Shown here one piece after another: positions 1 to 6,429 of a stretch of DNA of 13,229 bases; within the stretch, counting starts at the first letter, position 1, and every line of letters starts with the position of its first letter. The notes below the pieces were generated by a model. It saw only the letters and a list, made by a program, of their open reading frames with translations. It searched no databases and was not told the DNA's origin. Origin of the DNA: Bacteroidota bacterium (lineage in GTDB: Bacteria > Bacteroidota > Bacteroidia > UKL13-3); assembly GCA_010027395.1 (NCBI GenBank), contig RGVD01000048.1:1-13229 (forward strand), written 5' to 3'. Both the position numbers and the translations under genes were made by a program.

Positions 1-32
1 TTGGGTGTAATCTATTCTTTTAAAAACTAAAT

Positions 33-476
33 ATGTTGAACATCGATAGGTTTAATATTCGTGTTTATGGCATATTAACCAACCCCAATGATGAGGTTTT
101 GCTTGTGCATGAGCGAATGGGTGATTTTGAATTCACTAAGTTTCCTGGAGGAGGGATGGAATTTGGTGAAGGAACCCGAGAATGTTTGAAGCGAGAGTTT
201 ATGGAAGAAGCTCAATTGGAAGTAGAAATAGGAGATCATATTTATACCACCGATTTCTTTCAGCAAAGTGCATTTAGGGGAACAGATCAACTCATTTCTA
301 TTTATTATAAAGTAGCGCCAAAGGAATTTCCAATAAAAATAAATCTAGAAGAGTTTGAGGTAATAGAATACGGAAAGCCCGAATACTTGAGGTTTTTTTG
401 GGTTAAACGAAGGGATTTGAAACCTGAAATGCTAACTTTTTCTATTGATAGGAAAGTATGTGAAATGATCAGTTAA
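33..476 (+). CDS. NUDIX hydrolase
   Basis: A 147-residue single-domain Nudix hydrolase; such enzymes cleave a nucleoside diphosphate linked to another group (X) using Mg2+. The Nudix box spans residues 40-62: Gly40, Glu46, then Arg54-Glu55 and Glu58-Glu59, with the spacing of the GX5EX7REUXEEXGU pattern. The metal-binding glutamates are present. The conserved Gly near the end of the box is replaced by Gln61, a tolerated but less common variant. The strand before the box (residues 22-38, ending FPGG) and the later strand around residues 84-93 fit the fold. No second domain or signal peptide is seen, so it should be cytosolic. The substrate cannot be predicted. It starts at ATG 33; only 32 bases lie upstream, so its promoter or operon partner may be outside the window. 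The 3' end overlaps the convergent transferase gene by 8 bp. Confidence 0.9.
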   Translation: MLNIDRFNIRVYGILTNPNDEVLLVHERMGDFEFTKFPGGGMEFGEGTRECLKREFMEEAQLEVEIGDHIYTTDFFQQSAFRGTDQLISIYYKVAPKEFPIKINLEEFEVIEYGKPEYLRFFWVKRRDLKPEMLTFSIDRKVCEMIS

Positions 477-1119
477 TATGCCTGCAATAACACAGGATAT
501 AATTGTCAATACAATCTAACTGTAGGTTCAAAATACACTTTTCATCTCCTTTATGTATTCTACCTAATATTGATTCTTGCGACTTATCAAAGGCCTCCAC
601 ACTCATGTGCAATTTAAAATCAAGCTCTTTCTTACCATATATTTTATACATTGTTTCTTTAGCCGACCAAATGATGGTTTGATAATAATTCAACTCATCC
701 AATGAGACTTTTGACAAGTATAAATCTTCTTCCTCATTCACAAATTTTTTTGCTACTCTTCCTATTCGCGTATCTATTCTTTCCATATCCAAACCAACAT
801 CATGCGTATCGCTGATCATCACTGCTGCATAGTCATAAGAATGCGTTATGGCAATATAATAAGACTGCCCATCAACAACAAGACTAGGTTTGTTATTTAT
901 GTCTTTGTGAACTTCAACCTTGTGTTTATCGAATAACTGCAATAGCAATGCCCTACTTGCAAGCCAATGTTTACCAACATTATCATGAACTTCTCTTGGT
1001 TTAGAAACCTCATGAAGACGCTCATCAATTAATTGAAGTAAATCCTCTTTACTTTCGTTAATTTTCCATATCGCAAGAATGCTGTTTGGGTCGGGGGATA
1101 TTTTTTTAAATAATGGCAC
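469..1119 (-). CDS. 4'-phosphopantetheinyl transferase superfamily protein (Sfp-type)
   Basis: Transfers the 4'-phosphopantetheine arm of coenzyme A to a conserved serine of carrier proteins, turning apo-ACP (or a PKS/NRPS carrier) into the active holo form in the cytosol. Numbered from the GTG start, residues 92-94 form the THS motif. Residues 108-113 (VGLDME) provide the Mg2+ ligands Asp111 and Glu113. Residues 151-159 (W-S-A-K-E-T-M-Y-K) form the WxxKExxxK signature. Length (216 aa) suits the Sfp/AcpT-like group. I chose GTG at 1119 because it makes the protein begin MPLFKK followed by an IWKI strand, the N-terminus I know from Bacteroidota homologues. The longer ORF from ATG 1176 adds 19 unrelated-looking residues and would leave only 8 bp to the divergent WD40 gene. 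No NRPS or PKS genes are nearby, so its target may simply be the fatty-acid ACP. Confidence 0.9.
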   Translation of the reverse strand: MPLFKKISPDPNSILAIWKINESKEDLLQLIDERLHEVSKPREVHDNVGKHWLASRALLLQLFDKHKVEVHKDINNKPSLVVDGQSYYIAITHSYDYAAVMISDTHDVGLDMERIDTRIGRVAKKFVNEEEDLYLSKVSLDELNYYQTIIWSAKETMYKIYGKKELDFKLHMSVEAFDKSQESILGRIHKGDEKCILNLQLDCIDNYILCYCRHIN

Positions 1120-1184
1120 GATTGGAATACGAAAATACGAATTTCGATGAGTAGCTTGCAAACTTTTTAGAAACATAGAGAAGT

Positions 1185-2093
1185 ATGATTCAAATTCAGA
1201 AATTGGGACAATTTGCAGGACACAAAGATTGTATATATGCCCTTGGAAAATCTCAAAAGGACAATCATTTTTATACAGGTGCGGCTGATGGATACATTGT
1301 GGAGTGGTCGAATAATGATAAATCAGATGGAGTGCTCATAAGCAGGGTTTCTCGGCCGGTTTATTCGTTTTTACTAGATAGTGAAAAGATGCAATTATTT
1401 GTAGGAACTGCCCAAGGCAGCTTACACTGTATTGATTTAAACCAACAAGCCGAAACCAGAAATATTGAAGCGCATACATTGGGATTGTATGATTTGAAAG
1501 CCCATCAAAACCAATTGATAAGTGTGGGTGGTGATGGAGTAATAAATATCTGGGATTTGGAAAGCTTGCAATTGGTTTACAAAATAAAGGGCTCTGAAAA
1601 AAGTGCACGTTGTTTAGCTATACAACCTAATGAAAAAGAGTTTGCCGTTGGTTTTAGCGATTTCTCCATCAGAATATATGATGCAGAAACCTATCAATTG
1701 AAAAGAACCTTGAGCGGACACAGTAATTCAGTTTTTGCACTCAGCTATTCTAAAAATGGAAGATACCTTATTAGTGGTGGCCGAGATGCCATGCTAAAGG
1801 TATGGGATGTTGAAAATGATTTTGTGTTATTACATGATATAACTGCGCATACCTTGCATATCAATACCATTGTTTTTAATCCTGAAAATACTTTGCTAGC
1901 CACAGGAAGCATGGATAAAACCATTAAGATATGGGATGCAAAAACATTTAAATTGCTAAAGGTTATTGATAAAGTCCGCAACCAATCACATAGCACATCA
2001 GTAAATAAACTTTTGTGGCTTGATAATCATAGATTGGTTTCAGTAAGTGATGATAAAATGACTATGCTATGGGGAATTAAAGTGATAATTTAG
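1185..2093 (+). CDS. WD40 repeat protein (seven-bladed beta-propeller)
   Basis: A 302-residue protein made almost entirely of WD40 repeats. Seven blades can be read: about residues 12-41, 57-85, 96-124, 135-167, 178-208, 221-251 and 268-298. Several have the classic GH (or AH) start and WD (or related) end, for example GHSNSV...VWDV and AHTLHI...IWDA; the blade endings read EW, IDL, IWDL, IYDA, VWDV, IWDA and LWGI. There is no signal peptide or membrane segment, so it is probably a cytosolic scaffold for protein-protein contacts; no catalytic function is expected. It is transcribed divergently from the phosphopantetheinyl transferase gene, with only about 65 bp between the preferred starts. 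This suggests a compact shared control region, but no functional link is established. The specific partner is unknown. Confidence 0.88.
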   Translation: MIQIQKLGQFAGHKDCIYALGKSQKDNHFYTGAADGYIVEWSNNDKSDGVLISRVSRPVYSFLLDSEKMQLFVGTAQGSLHCIDLNQQAETRNIEAHTLGLYDLKAHQNQLISVGGDGVINIWDLESLQLVYKIKGSEKSARCLAIQPNEKEFAVGFSDFSIRIYDAETYQLKRTLSGHSNSVFALSYSKNGRYLISGGRDAMLKVWDVENDFVLLHDITAHTLHINTIVFNPENTLLATGSMDKTIKIWDAKTFKLLKVIDKVRNQSHSTSVNKLLWLDNHRLVSVSDDKMTMLWGIKVII

Positions 2094-2143
2094 ATTGATT
2101 TTTAATTTCTAAATTTTAGATTTCAATATATATATTAAAAAAA

Positions 2144-2151
2144 TACGTTTG
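2144..2151 (+). promoter_or_regulatory. Candidate Bacteroidota -7 promoter element for the response regulator gene
   Basis: TACGTTTG matches the TAnnTTTG -7 consensus of Bacteroidota exactly. It lies in the AT-rich 144-bp gap, about 86 nt before the downstream ATG. The expected -33 TTG is not present at the usual distance (there is a TTTC near 2121), so this call is tentative. A small palindrome, ATTCAA-T-TTGAAT, sits just downstream at 2159-2171. Confidence 0.35.
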
Positions 2152-2237
2152 ATTTTTTATTCAATTTGAATGAATTTTTTATAAAATATCAAAATATTTT
2201 TAAACTAATGGTATTATTGAGTCGATTTTAATTAAAT

Positions 2238-2642
2238 ATGGAAAGAATAGCTCATTTTATTGTCATTGATGATGACCAAATCAATAATATGCTCTGTAAA
2301 TACTCTATAAGGCAGGTAAATGGTGAGTTAGAAACAACTACATTTTTAGAGCCTGAAAAAGGATTTGAATTTATTGTAAATACTTATTCTGCAGCTTCTA
2401 AAGCTATGCCATCAGTATTGTTATTAGATATAAATATGCCTAAATGGAGTGGTTGGGATTTCTTGGATAAATTTGAAAAATTAGATGCTCACATAAAAAA
2501 TCAAATCAAGGTGTATATGCTTTCATCTTCTGTAGATCCTAAAGACATTGAAAAAGCCAAAACTAATTCTAATGTGGTAGACTATATAGTTAAACCACTT
2601 AATAGAGAGATTGTGTTGAAAATAATTGAATCTCATTCATAG
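2238..2642 (+). CDS. Single-domain response regulator (CheY-like receiver)
   Basis: A 134-residue protein consisting only of a receiver domain. The acidic triad Asp11-Asp12-Asp13 (IDDDQ) follows the first beta strand. Asp64 in LLLDINMP is the expected phospho-acceptor, Ser96 in MLSSS is the switch Ser/Thr, and Lys119-Pro120 in VVDYIVKP is the conserved Lys-Pro pair. No DNA-binding or enzymatic output domain is present, so it most likely acts by binding a partner protein or as a phosphorelay intermediate. Stand-alone receivers of this type (IDDD...N) are common in Bacteroidota and are often paired with hybrid histidine kinases, but no kinase lies in this window, so its kinase is unknown. It is preceded by a 144-bp AT-rich gap and converges on the dehydratase gene 30 bp downstream. 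Confidence 0.9.
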   Translation: MERIAHFIVIDDDQINNMLCKYSIRQVNGELETTTFLEPEKGFEFIVNTYSAASKAMPSVLLLDINMPKWSGWDFLDKFEKLDAHIKNQIKVYMLSSSVDPKDIEKAKTNSNVVDYIVKPLNREIVLKIIESHS

Positions 2643-2649
2643 TTAAATG

Positions 2650-2670
2650 GTATCAATATATTTTTGATAC
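2650..2670. terminator. Hairpin between convergent genes, possible terminator
   Basis: A perfect 7-bp stem (GTATCAA / TTGATAC) with a 7-nt AT loop fills most of the 30-bp gap between the convergent response regulator and NAD(P)H-hydrate dehydratase genes. The position fits a two-way terminator. However, the stem is AT-rich and no long T tract follows on either strand, so intrinsic termination would be weak. Confidence 0.35.
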
Positions 2671-2672
2671 GC

Positions 2673-3491
2673 CTATTTCGAAATATTCTTAAAAGCATAT
2701 CCTAGGTTTTTGATTACATCCTCAATCAACATACTTTCCATACTTTGTTCTTTTAAACAAATGTCTGCAGCAAGGCCATGAATATATACACCCATTGTTG
2801 CAGCTTTTATAGGTTCGTATCCTTGGGCTAAAAAGGCTGTTATTATTCCAGTTAGGGCGTCTCCCGAACCACCCTTTGCAAGCCCTGCATTTCCTGTTGT
2901 GTTCATATAAACTTTGTCTAATCCACAGATTAGATTTTCATAATCTTTTAATACAATTATTATTTCCAATTCCTTAGCCATTTTTATGGCCTTTAGTATT
3001 TTTTCTGCTTTGCTTTTATATTCACCGAATAGGCGTTCAAACTCTTTTGGATGTGGGGTTAGGATGCAATTTTTGGGTAATAAGTTGATCAAATCGTACT
3101 TGGCAATTACATTAAGTGCATCTGCATCTATAACCAAAGGAACTTTAGCTAATAAAGCGTTCTTTACAATATTTGCAGATTTTTTATCAGTGCCAAGGCC
3201 TGGTCCAATTCCAATAGAATTAAATAACTCAATGTTTCCAAGAGTTTTTTGTCTAATGGCAACCATCGCCTCTGGTAATCCAATTTGAATGATTTGTCTT
3301 TCTTCCTCTGGCACACAAACGCTGAGCAAACCAACACCTGATCGAAGACAGGCTTTAGATGCAATTAATGCTGCGCCCATTTTGCCTTTGCTGCCAGCAA
3401 TAATTAAAGCATGCCCCAATGGTCCTTTATTAGAATCTGATTTTCTTGTTTTAAAGATACTTTTGATATAGCTCTTATTGAGTTTTTTCAT
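2673..3491 (-). CDS. nnrD: ADP-dependent NAD(P)H-hydrate dehydratase (stand-alone)
   Basis: Repairs damaged NADH and NADPH by dehydrating the S form of the hydrate, with ADP as the phosphate donor in the bacterial family. The 272-residue chain is the ribokinase-like C-terminal half of the YjeF/Nnr protein. Visible motifs are GHALIIAGSKGKMGAA (26-41), IGPGLGT (95-101), DADALN (122-127), TPHPKEFERL (145-154), and the nucleotide-binding loop NAGLAKGGSGD (201-211) with the catalytic Asp211, followed by HGLAAD (239-244). In many Bacteroidota and in E. coli this domain is fused behind the NAD(P)HX epimerase domain in a protein of about 500 residues. Here the epimerase domain is missing, and no epimerase gene is visible in the 166-bp upstream gap or elsewhere in the window. 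The start ATG at 3491 gives a short lysine-rich lead-in (MKKLNKSYIK) as in other stand-alone versions. Confidence 0.9.
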   Translation of the reverse strand: MKKLNKSYIKSIFKTRKSDSNKGPLGHALIIAGSKGKMGAALIASKACLRSGVGLLSVCVPEEERQIIQIGLPEAMVAIRQKTLGNIELFNSIGIGPGLGTDKKSANIVKNALLAKVPLVIDADALNVIAKYDLINLLPKNCILTPHPKEFERLFGEYKSKAEKILKAIKMAKELEIIIVLKDYENLICGLDKVYMNTTGNAGLAKGGSGDALTGIITAFLAQGYEPIKAATMGVYIHGLAADICLKEQSMESMLIEDVIKNLGYAFKNISK

Positions 3492-3607
3492 TACAACATG
3501 CTAGTTAACTTATGTTATGATAAAAAATTTATATTGTTGTAGCCAAAATTTAGTACCGTAATTTTTAATCAGATTTAAAATGGATTTTTTGATATGGATA
3601 CCAAGTC

Positions 3608-3627
3608 AAATTTATAATCATAAATTT
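3608..3627. repeat. 8-bp inverted repeat upstream of the secreted-protein gene
   Basis: AAATTTAT and ATAAATTT form perfect 8-bp arms around a 4-nt centre, 30 bp before the ATG of the T9SS cargo gene. The left side on the minus strand also reads TAAATTTG, a full match to the -7 consensus, and the right arm on the plus strand reads TAAATTTA, a 7/8 match. It could therefore be an operator or overlapping divergent promoter elements in the 166-bp gap between nnrD and the T9SS gene. The sequence is pure A/T in the arms, so chance is possible. Confidence 0.3.
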
Positions 3628-3657
3628 ACCTATTTCTTATAAATAAATATTCAAAAT

Positions 3658-4893
3658 ATGAATGTCAAATATTTAATAGCATTATTCATTTTATTTTTTT
3701 TAAAGCAAAGTTTACATGCACAAACTGAGGGTTGCACTGATCCATTGGCGACTAATTACAACCCAAATGCCAACAAAAACAATGGTTCTTGCGTGTATGC
3801 AGATACATCTATGGTACCATATAGCAGTGTGAATTTAGACGCCAAGGTAATTGAAACTTCAGGGTTGATAAAATGGAACAATCATATTTGGACTCATAAT
3901 GATAATGATGACTTCAAACTATATGCACTTGATACAATTGATGGAAGCATAAGTCAATCTATAACCTTAACAAATACATATAATACAGATTGGGAAGAAA
4001 TATCGCAAGATGCCAATTATTTATATGTAGGCGATTTTGGAAATAACAACACCGGTGTTAGACAAAATTTAAGAATATTTAGAATCAACAAAACTTCTAT
4101 CTTAAACAATTCACCCATTGTCGACACAATAAAATTTAGTTATAGCAATCAAATTGATTTTACTCCAAATAGAGCTAACAAAACCGATTTTGACTGCGAA
4201 GCTTTCATAGTTTCCTCCGATAGTATTTACTTATTTACCAAGCAATGGCAGAGCAATCAGACCTCATTGTATGTCTTGCCTAAAATACCCGGAACCCACT
4301 CAGCACGATTGAAAGAAACCTTAAATGTGCAAGGTCTGATTACAGGGGCATCCTATGTTGAATCAAAAAGAATGATTGCGCTTTGTGGTTATAGCAGTTT
4401 ATTACAACCTTTTTTGTATTTGCTATATGATTTTAAGGGAGATGATTTTTTTGCTGCTAATAAACGAAAAATAGCCTTGTCTTTACCCTTTCATCAAATT
4501 GAGGGTGTCGCAAGTTCAGATGGTTTGAAATATTATCTTTCAAATGAATATTTTGGTAGAGGTTCTTTTGTTACCGTTAATCAGAAAATGCATATTCTAG
4601 ACATGAGTGGTTTTTTAGACCTATATATCAATAATAGAACTTCTGGTTTTACCAAAATTAAAAAAAAAGACGCGTTCATAGTTTACCCAAACCCGAGCAA
4701 GGAAAAAATTCTCGTTAATTTAGATTTAGAAGTAAAATGTTACCCATTTGTTATTCTGAATAGCATAGGGGAGGAGATTTTGAAAGGTTTGATTGAGAGT
4801 GTTAATGACGAAATTGATATAAGCACTTTGTCAGTTGGTATTTATAACCTCTTGATAGACGGGACATACAGCTTTAGAATTGAAAAGCAATAG
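3658..4893 (+). CDS. Secreted T9SS type A sorting-domain protein with propeller-like body
   Basis: A 411-residue exported protein of unknown specific function. Residues 1-21 form a Sec signal peptide (hydrophobic LIALFILFFL core, likely cleavage SLHA|QTEG). Residues 25-46 are a short two-cysteine module (GCTDPLATNYNP...NNGSC, Cys26 and Cys45) of the kind found in many Bacteroidota surface proteins. Residues about 60-320 are beta-rich and contain DWEEISQD, YVGDFGNN, FDCEAFIVSSDSIYLFTK, LITGASY and QIEGVA; this spacing suggests a beta-propeller like other secreted Bacteroidota proteins with DWEDI / YVGDIGDN motifs. From about residue 341 (VYPNPSKEKILVNL ... LSVGIYNLLIDG) lies the C-terminal T9SS type A sorting domain, which directs passage across the outer membrane and is normally removed. 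It should end up on the surface or outside the cell. No enzymatic residues can be assigned with confidence. Confidence 0.88.
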   Translation: MNVKYLIALFILFFLKQSLHAQTEGCTDPLATNYNPNANKNNGSCVYADTSMVPYSSVNLDAKVIETSGLIKWNNHIWTHNDNDDFKLYALDTIDGSISQSITLTNTYNTDWEEISQDANYLYVGDFGNNNTGVRQNLRIFRINKTSILNNSPIVDTIKFSYSNQIDFTPNRANKTDFDCEAFIVSSDSIYLFTKQWQSNQTSLYVLPKIPGTHSARLKETLNVQGLITGASYVESKRMIALCGYSSLLQPFLYLLYDFKGDDFFAANKRKIALSLPFHQIEGVASSDGLKYYLSNEYFGRGSFVTVNQKMHILDMSGFLDLYINNRTSGFTKIKKKDAFIVYPNPSKEKILVNLDLEVKCYPFVILNSIGEEILKGLIESVNDEIDISTLSVGIYNLLIDGTYSFRIEKQ

Positions 4894-4919
4894 AAAATTG
4901 CAGCTTCGTTTTAGGGCAT

Positions 4920-4942
4920 AAAAAAAGAGCTAAAAAGCTCTT
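4920..4942 (-). terminator. Intrinsic terminator of the tRNA block
   Basis: On the minus strand a 7-bp stem (AAGAGCT / AGCTCTT) with a TTTT loop is followed by a run of seven T (complement of the A run 4920-4926). It lies 10 nt beyond the 3' end of tRNA-Leu, which is the expected place for Rho-independent termination of the minus-strand tRNA transcript. The plus-strand T9SS gene ends 26 nt before it, but the T tract is on the wrong side for that gene. Confidence 0.8.
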
Positions 4943-4951
4943 CATTGAATG

Positions 4952-5036
4952 TACCCGAGGCGGGACTTGAACCCGCACATCTTTAAAGGATACAGGATTT
5001 TAAGTCCTGCGTGTCTACCAATTCCACCACCCGGGC
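4952..5036 (-). tRNA. tRNA-Leu (anticodon UAA)
   Basis: An 85-nt class II tRNA. The acceptor stem is GCCCGGG paired with CTCGGGT (two G-U pairs), with discriminator A. The D-arm contains TGGTAGACACG, and the anticodon stem CAGGA/TCCTG closes the loop CTTAAAA, placing the anticodon TAA at 5000-5002; it reads UUA codons. A variable arm follows, then the T-arm GCGGG-TTCAAGT-CCCGC. CCA is not encoded (the next bases after the discriminator are CAT on the minus strand), so it must be added by nucleotidyltransferase. UUA is expected to be heavily used in such an AT-rich genome. It is probably cotranscribed behind tRNA-Gly. Confidence 0.95.
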
Positions 5037-5047
5037 AAAAATTAAAA

Positions 5048-5105
5048 AAGTTATTTGTTTTTGAGTATTCGTTGTTATAAAACAAATAACAATAACAAAT
5101 AACTT
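5048..5105. repeat. Tandem and inverted repeats between the tRNAs, alternative hairpins
   Basis: The ten-base word AACAAATAAC occurs twice in direct orientation (5081-5090 and 5094-5103) and once inverted (GTTATTTGTT, 5050-5059). The left arm can pair over 12 bp with either partner: 5050-5061 with 5079-5090, or 5048-5059 with 5094-5105. Read on the minus strand, both hairpins end directly before a run of six T, so the structure resembles a terminator or RNase processing site between tRNA-Gly and tRNA-Leu. The stems are AT-rich, so their strength is uncertain. Confidence 0.65.
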
Positions 5106-5107
5106 AA

Positions 5108-5183
5108 TGGAGCGAAAGACGAGGTTCGAACTCGCGACCTCAACCTTGGCAAGGTTGCGCTCTACCAGCTGAGCTACTTTCGC
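5108..5183 (-). tRNA. tRNA-Gly (anticodon GCC)
   Basis: A 76-nt tRNA including an encoded CCA tail. The acceptor stem GCGAAAG/CTTTCGC is perfectly paired, with discriminator T as usual for tRNA-Gly. The D-arm reads AGCTCAGCTGGTAGAGC; the anticodon stem CAACC/GGTTG closes the loop TTGCCAA, giving anticodon GCC for GGC and GGU codons. The T-arm contains GTTCGAAC. CCA is encoded at 5108-5110, unlike in the neighbouring tRNA-Leu. It is the first gene of the minus-strand tRNA block and has a promoter immediately upstream. Confidence 0.96.
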
Positions 5184-5193
5184 AAACGGACTG

Positions 5194-5223
5194 CAAATAT
5201 AAGTTTAACATCTAAAAGTGCAA
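5194..5223 (-). promoter_or_regulatory. Bacteroidota-type promoter of the tRNA block
   Basis: On the minus strand a -33 TTG (5221-5223) is followed after 19 nt by TATATTTG (5194-5201), an exact match to the -7 consensus TAnnTTTG. The first base of tRNA-Gly is 10 nt further on, so transcription would start a few bases before the mature tRNA. Both boxes, the spacing and the position all agree, making this the clearest promoter in the window. Confidence 0.75.
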
Positions 5224-5294
5224 GTCCTATGTTATTTTTTTGTATATTTTATTTTTATAAAAGTGATTTTCAATAAGAATAATATAATGTAGGA

Positions 5295-6386
5295 CTAAAC
5301 ATTAAACTTAAAGTGCATCAAATCGCCATCTTTTACAAGGTATTCTTTGCCTTCCATTCTTAATGCTCCTGCCTCGCGGCATGCGCTCTCTGAGCCATGT
5401 TTCTTAAACTCATCATACGCTATTACATCTGCTTTTATAAAACCACGTTCAAAATCTGTATGAATTACCCCTGCTGCCTGAGGAGCTTTAAAACCATTCT
5501 CAATTGTCCATGCTCTTACTTCTTGCACACCAGCAGTGAAATAGGTTATTAAATTAAGCAATTTATATGAGGCTGTTATCAATTTAGCTACCCCGCTTTG
5601 GCTTAAACCTAAATCGTTTAAAAAAGCTATTCTATCTTCATAACTATCAAGGCCTGATATTTCACTTTCTATCGCGGCACTAATGATCAAAACCTCTGCA
5701 TTTTCATTTGCTACATAGTCTTTCACCATGTCAACATATTTATTTCCTTTTACCACCGAAGCCTCATCCACATTACAAACATACATTACAGGCTTTGAAG
5801 TCAACAAAAATAAATCAGCTATATGTTCCTTCTCTTCGTCTGTAACCAAAGCACTTCTCACCGATTTGCCATCGTCCAAAAGTGCTTTGTACTTTAACAA
5901 GGCTTCTTCGGCTTTTTTTGCGTCTTTATCACCTGTTTTGGCAGCACGAGCTACTTTCTGTAATTTCTTCTCTACCGAATCTAAATCTTTAAGCTGTAAC
6001 TCAGTATCTATAATTTCTTTGTCACGGATGGGATTAACGGAACCATCTACATGAATCACATTATCATCATCAAAACAACGAAGCACATGAATGATAGCAT
6101 CTGTATTTCTGATATTAGCCAAAAACTGATTTCCTAAACCTTCGCCACGGCTAGCGCCTTTCACCAATCCAGCAATGTCTACAATTTCGATGGTAGTAGG
6201 TACCACTTTGTTAGGCTTAACCAATCCTTCTAACACATTTAATCGCTCATCTGGAACGGTGATAACGCCTACATTGGGTTCGATGGTACAAAAAGGAAAA
6301 TTGGCCGCTTGAGCTTTTGCATTGCTCAAGCAATTAAATAATGTTGATTTGCCTACATTTGGTAAGCCTACTATTCCACACTGCAT
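5295..6386 (-). CDS. ychF: Redox-regulated ATPase YchF (Obg/OLA1 family)
   Basis: A 363-residue cytosolic P-loop protein of the Obg-related YchF/OLA1 family, which binds ribosomes and prefers ATP to GTP; the E. coli protein takes part in oxidative-stress responses. The G1 P-loop is GLPNVGKS (7-14), with switch region NFPFCTIEPNVGV (29-41) and G3 DIAG (70-73). The G4 position has NVDE (205-208) instead of NKxD, the change that explains the ATP preference of this family. A coiled-coil-rich insertion lies at about 120-175, and the C-terminal TGS domain at about 278-363 includes the conserved IHTDFERGFIKA segment. Length is the family norm. Start MQCGIVGLPNVGKS is standard. It lies 43 bp downstream of glmM in the same direction with no clear promoter between, so cotranscription with glmM is likely; the tRNA block downstream has its own promoter. 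Confidence 0.96.
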   Translation of the reverse strand: MQCGIVGLPNVGKSTLFNCLSNAKAQAANFPFCTIEPNVGVITVPDERLNVLEGLVKPNKVVPTTIEIVDIAGLVKGASRGEGLGNQFLANIRNTDAIIHVLRCFDDDNVIHVDGSVNPIRDKEIIDTELQLKDLDSVEKKLQKVARAAKTGDKDAKKAEEALLKYKALLDDGKSVRSALVTDEEKEHIADLFLLTSKPVMYVCNVDEASVVKGNKYVDMVKDYVANENAEVLIISAAIESEISGLDSYEDRIAFLNDLGLSQSGVAKLITASYKLLNLITYFTAGVQEVRAWTIENGFKAPQAAGVIHTDFERGFIKADVIAYDEFKKHGSESACREAGALRMEGKEYLVKDGDLMHFKFNV

Positions 6387-6429
6387 GCTTTTATTGTTTT
6401 ATAAATTTTGGTTAGGGATTCTAAATTTA

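Noticed and set aside
469..476. 8-bp overlap of the convergent Nudix and phosphopantetheinyl transferase genes as a regulatory antisense pair
   Set aside because: Short convergent overlaps are common in compact genomes and nothing else supports regulation.
2159..2171. Palindrome ATTCAA-T-TTGAAT upstream of the response regulator as an operator
   Set aside because: It has short AT-rich arms in an AT-rich gap and no second copy; mentioned only as context for the promoter candidate.
2986..3288. 100-codon plus-strand ORF inside nnrD, and similar ORFs opposite glmM, ychF and the DUF349 gene
   Set aside because: They lie antisense within genes with clear conserved motifs, have no recognisable domain and follow codon bias shadows.
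5037..5047. A separate promoter for tRNA-Leu (minus-strand TAATTTTTG)
   Set aside because: The spacing inside the -7 element is one base too long and no -33 TTG fits, and it would end at the first tRNA base.
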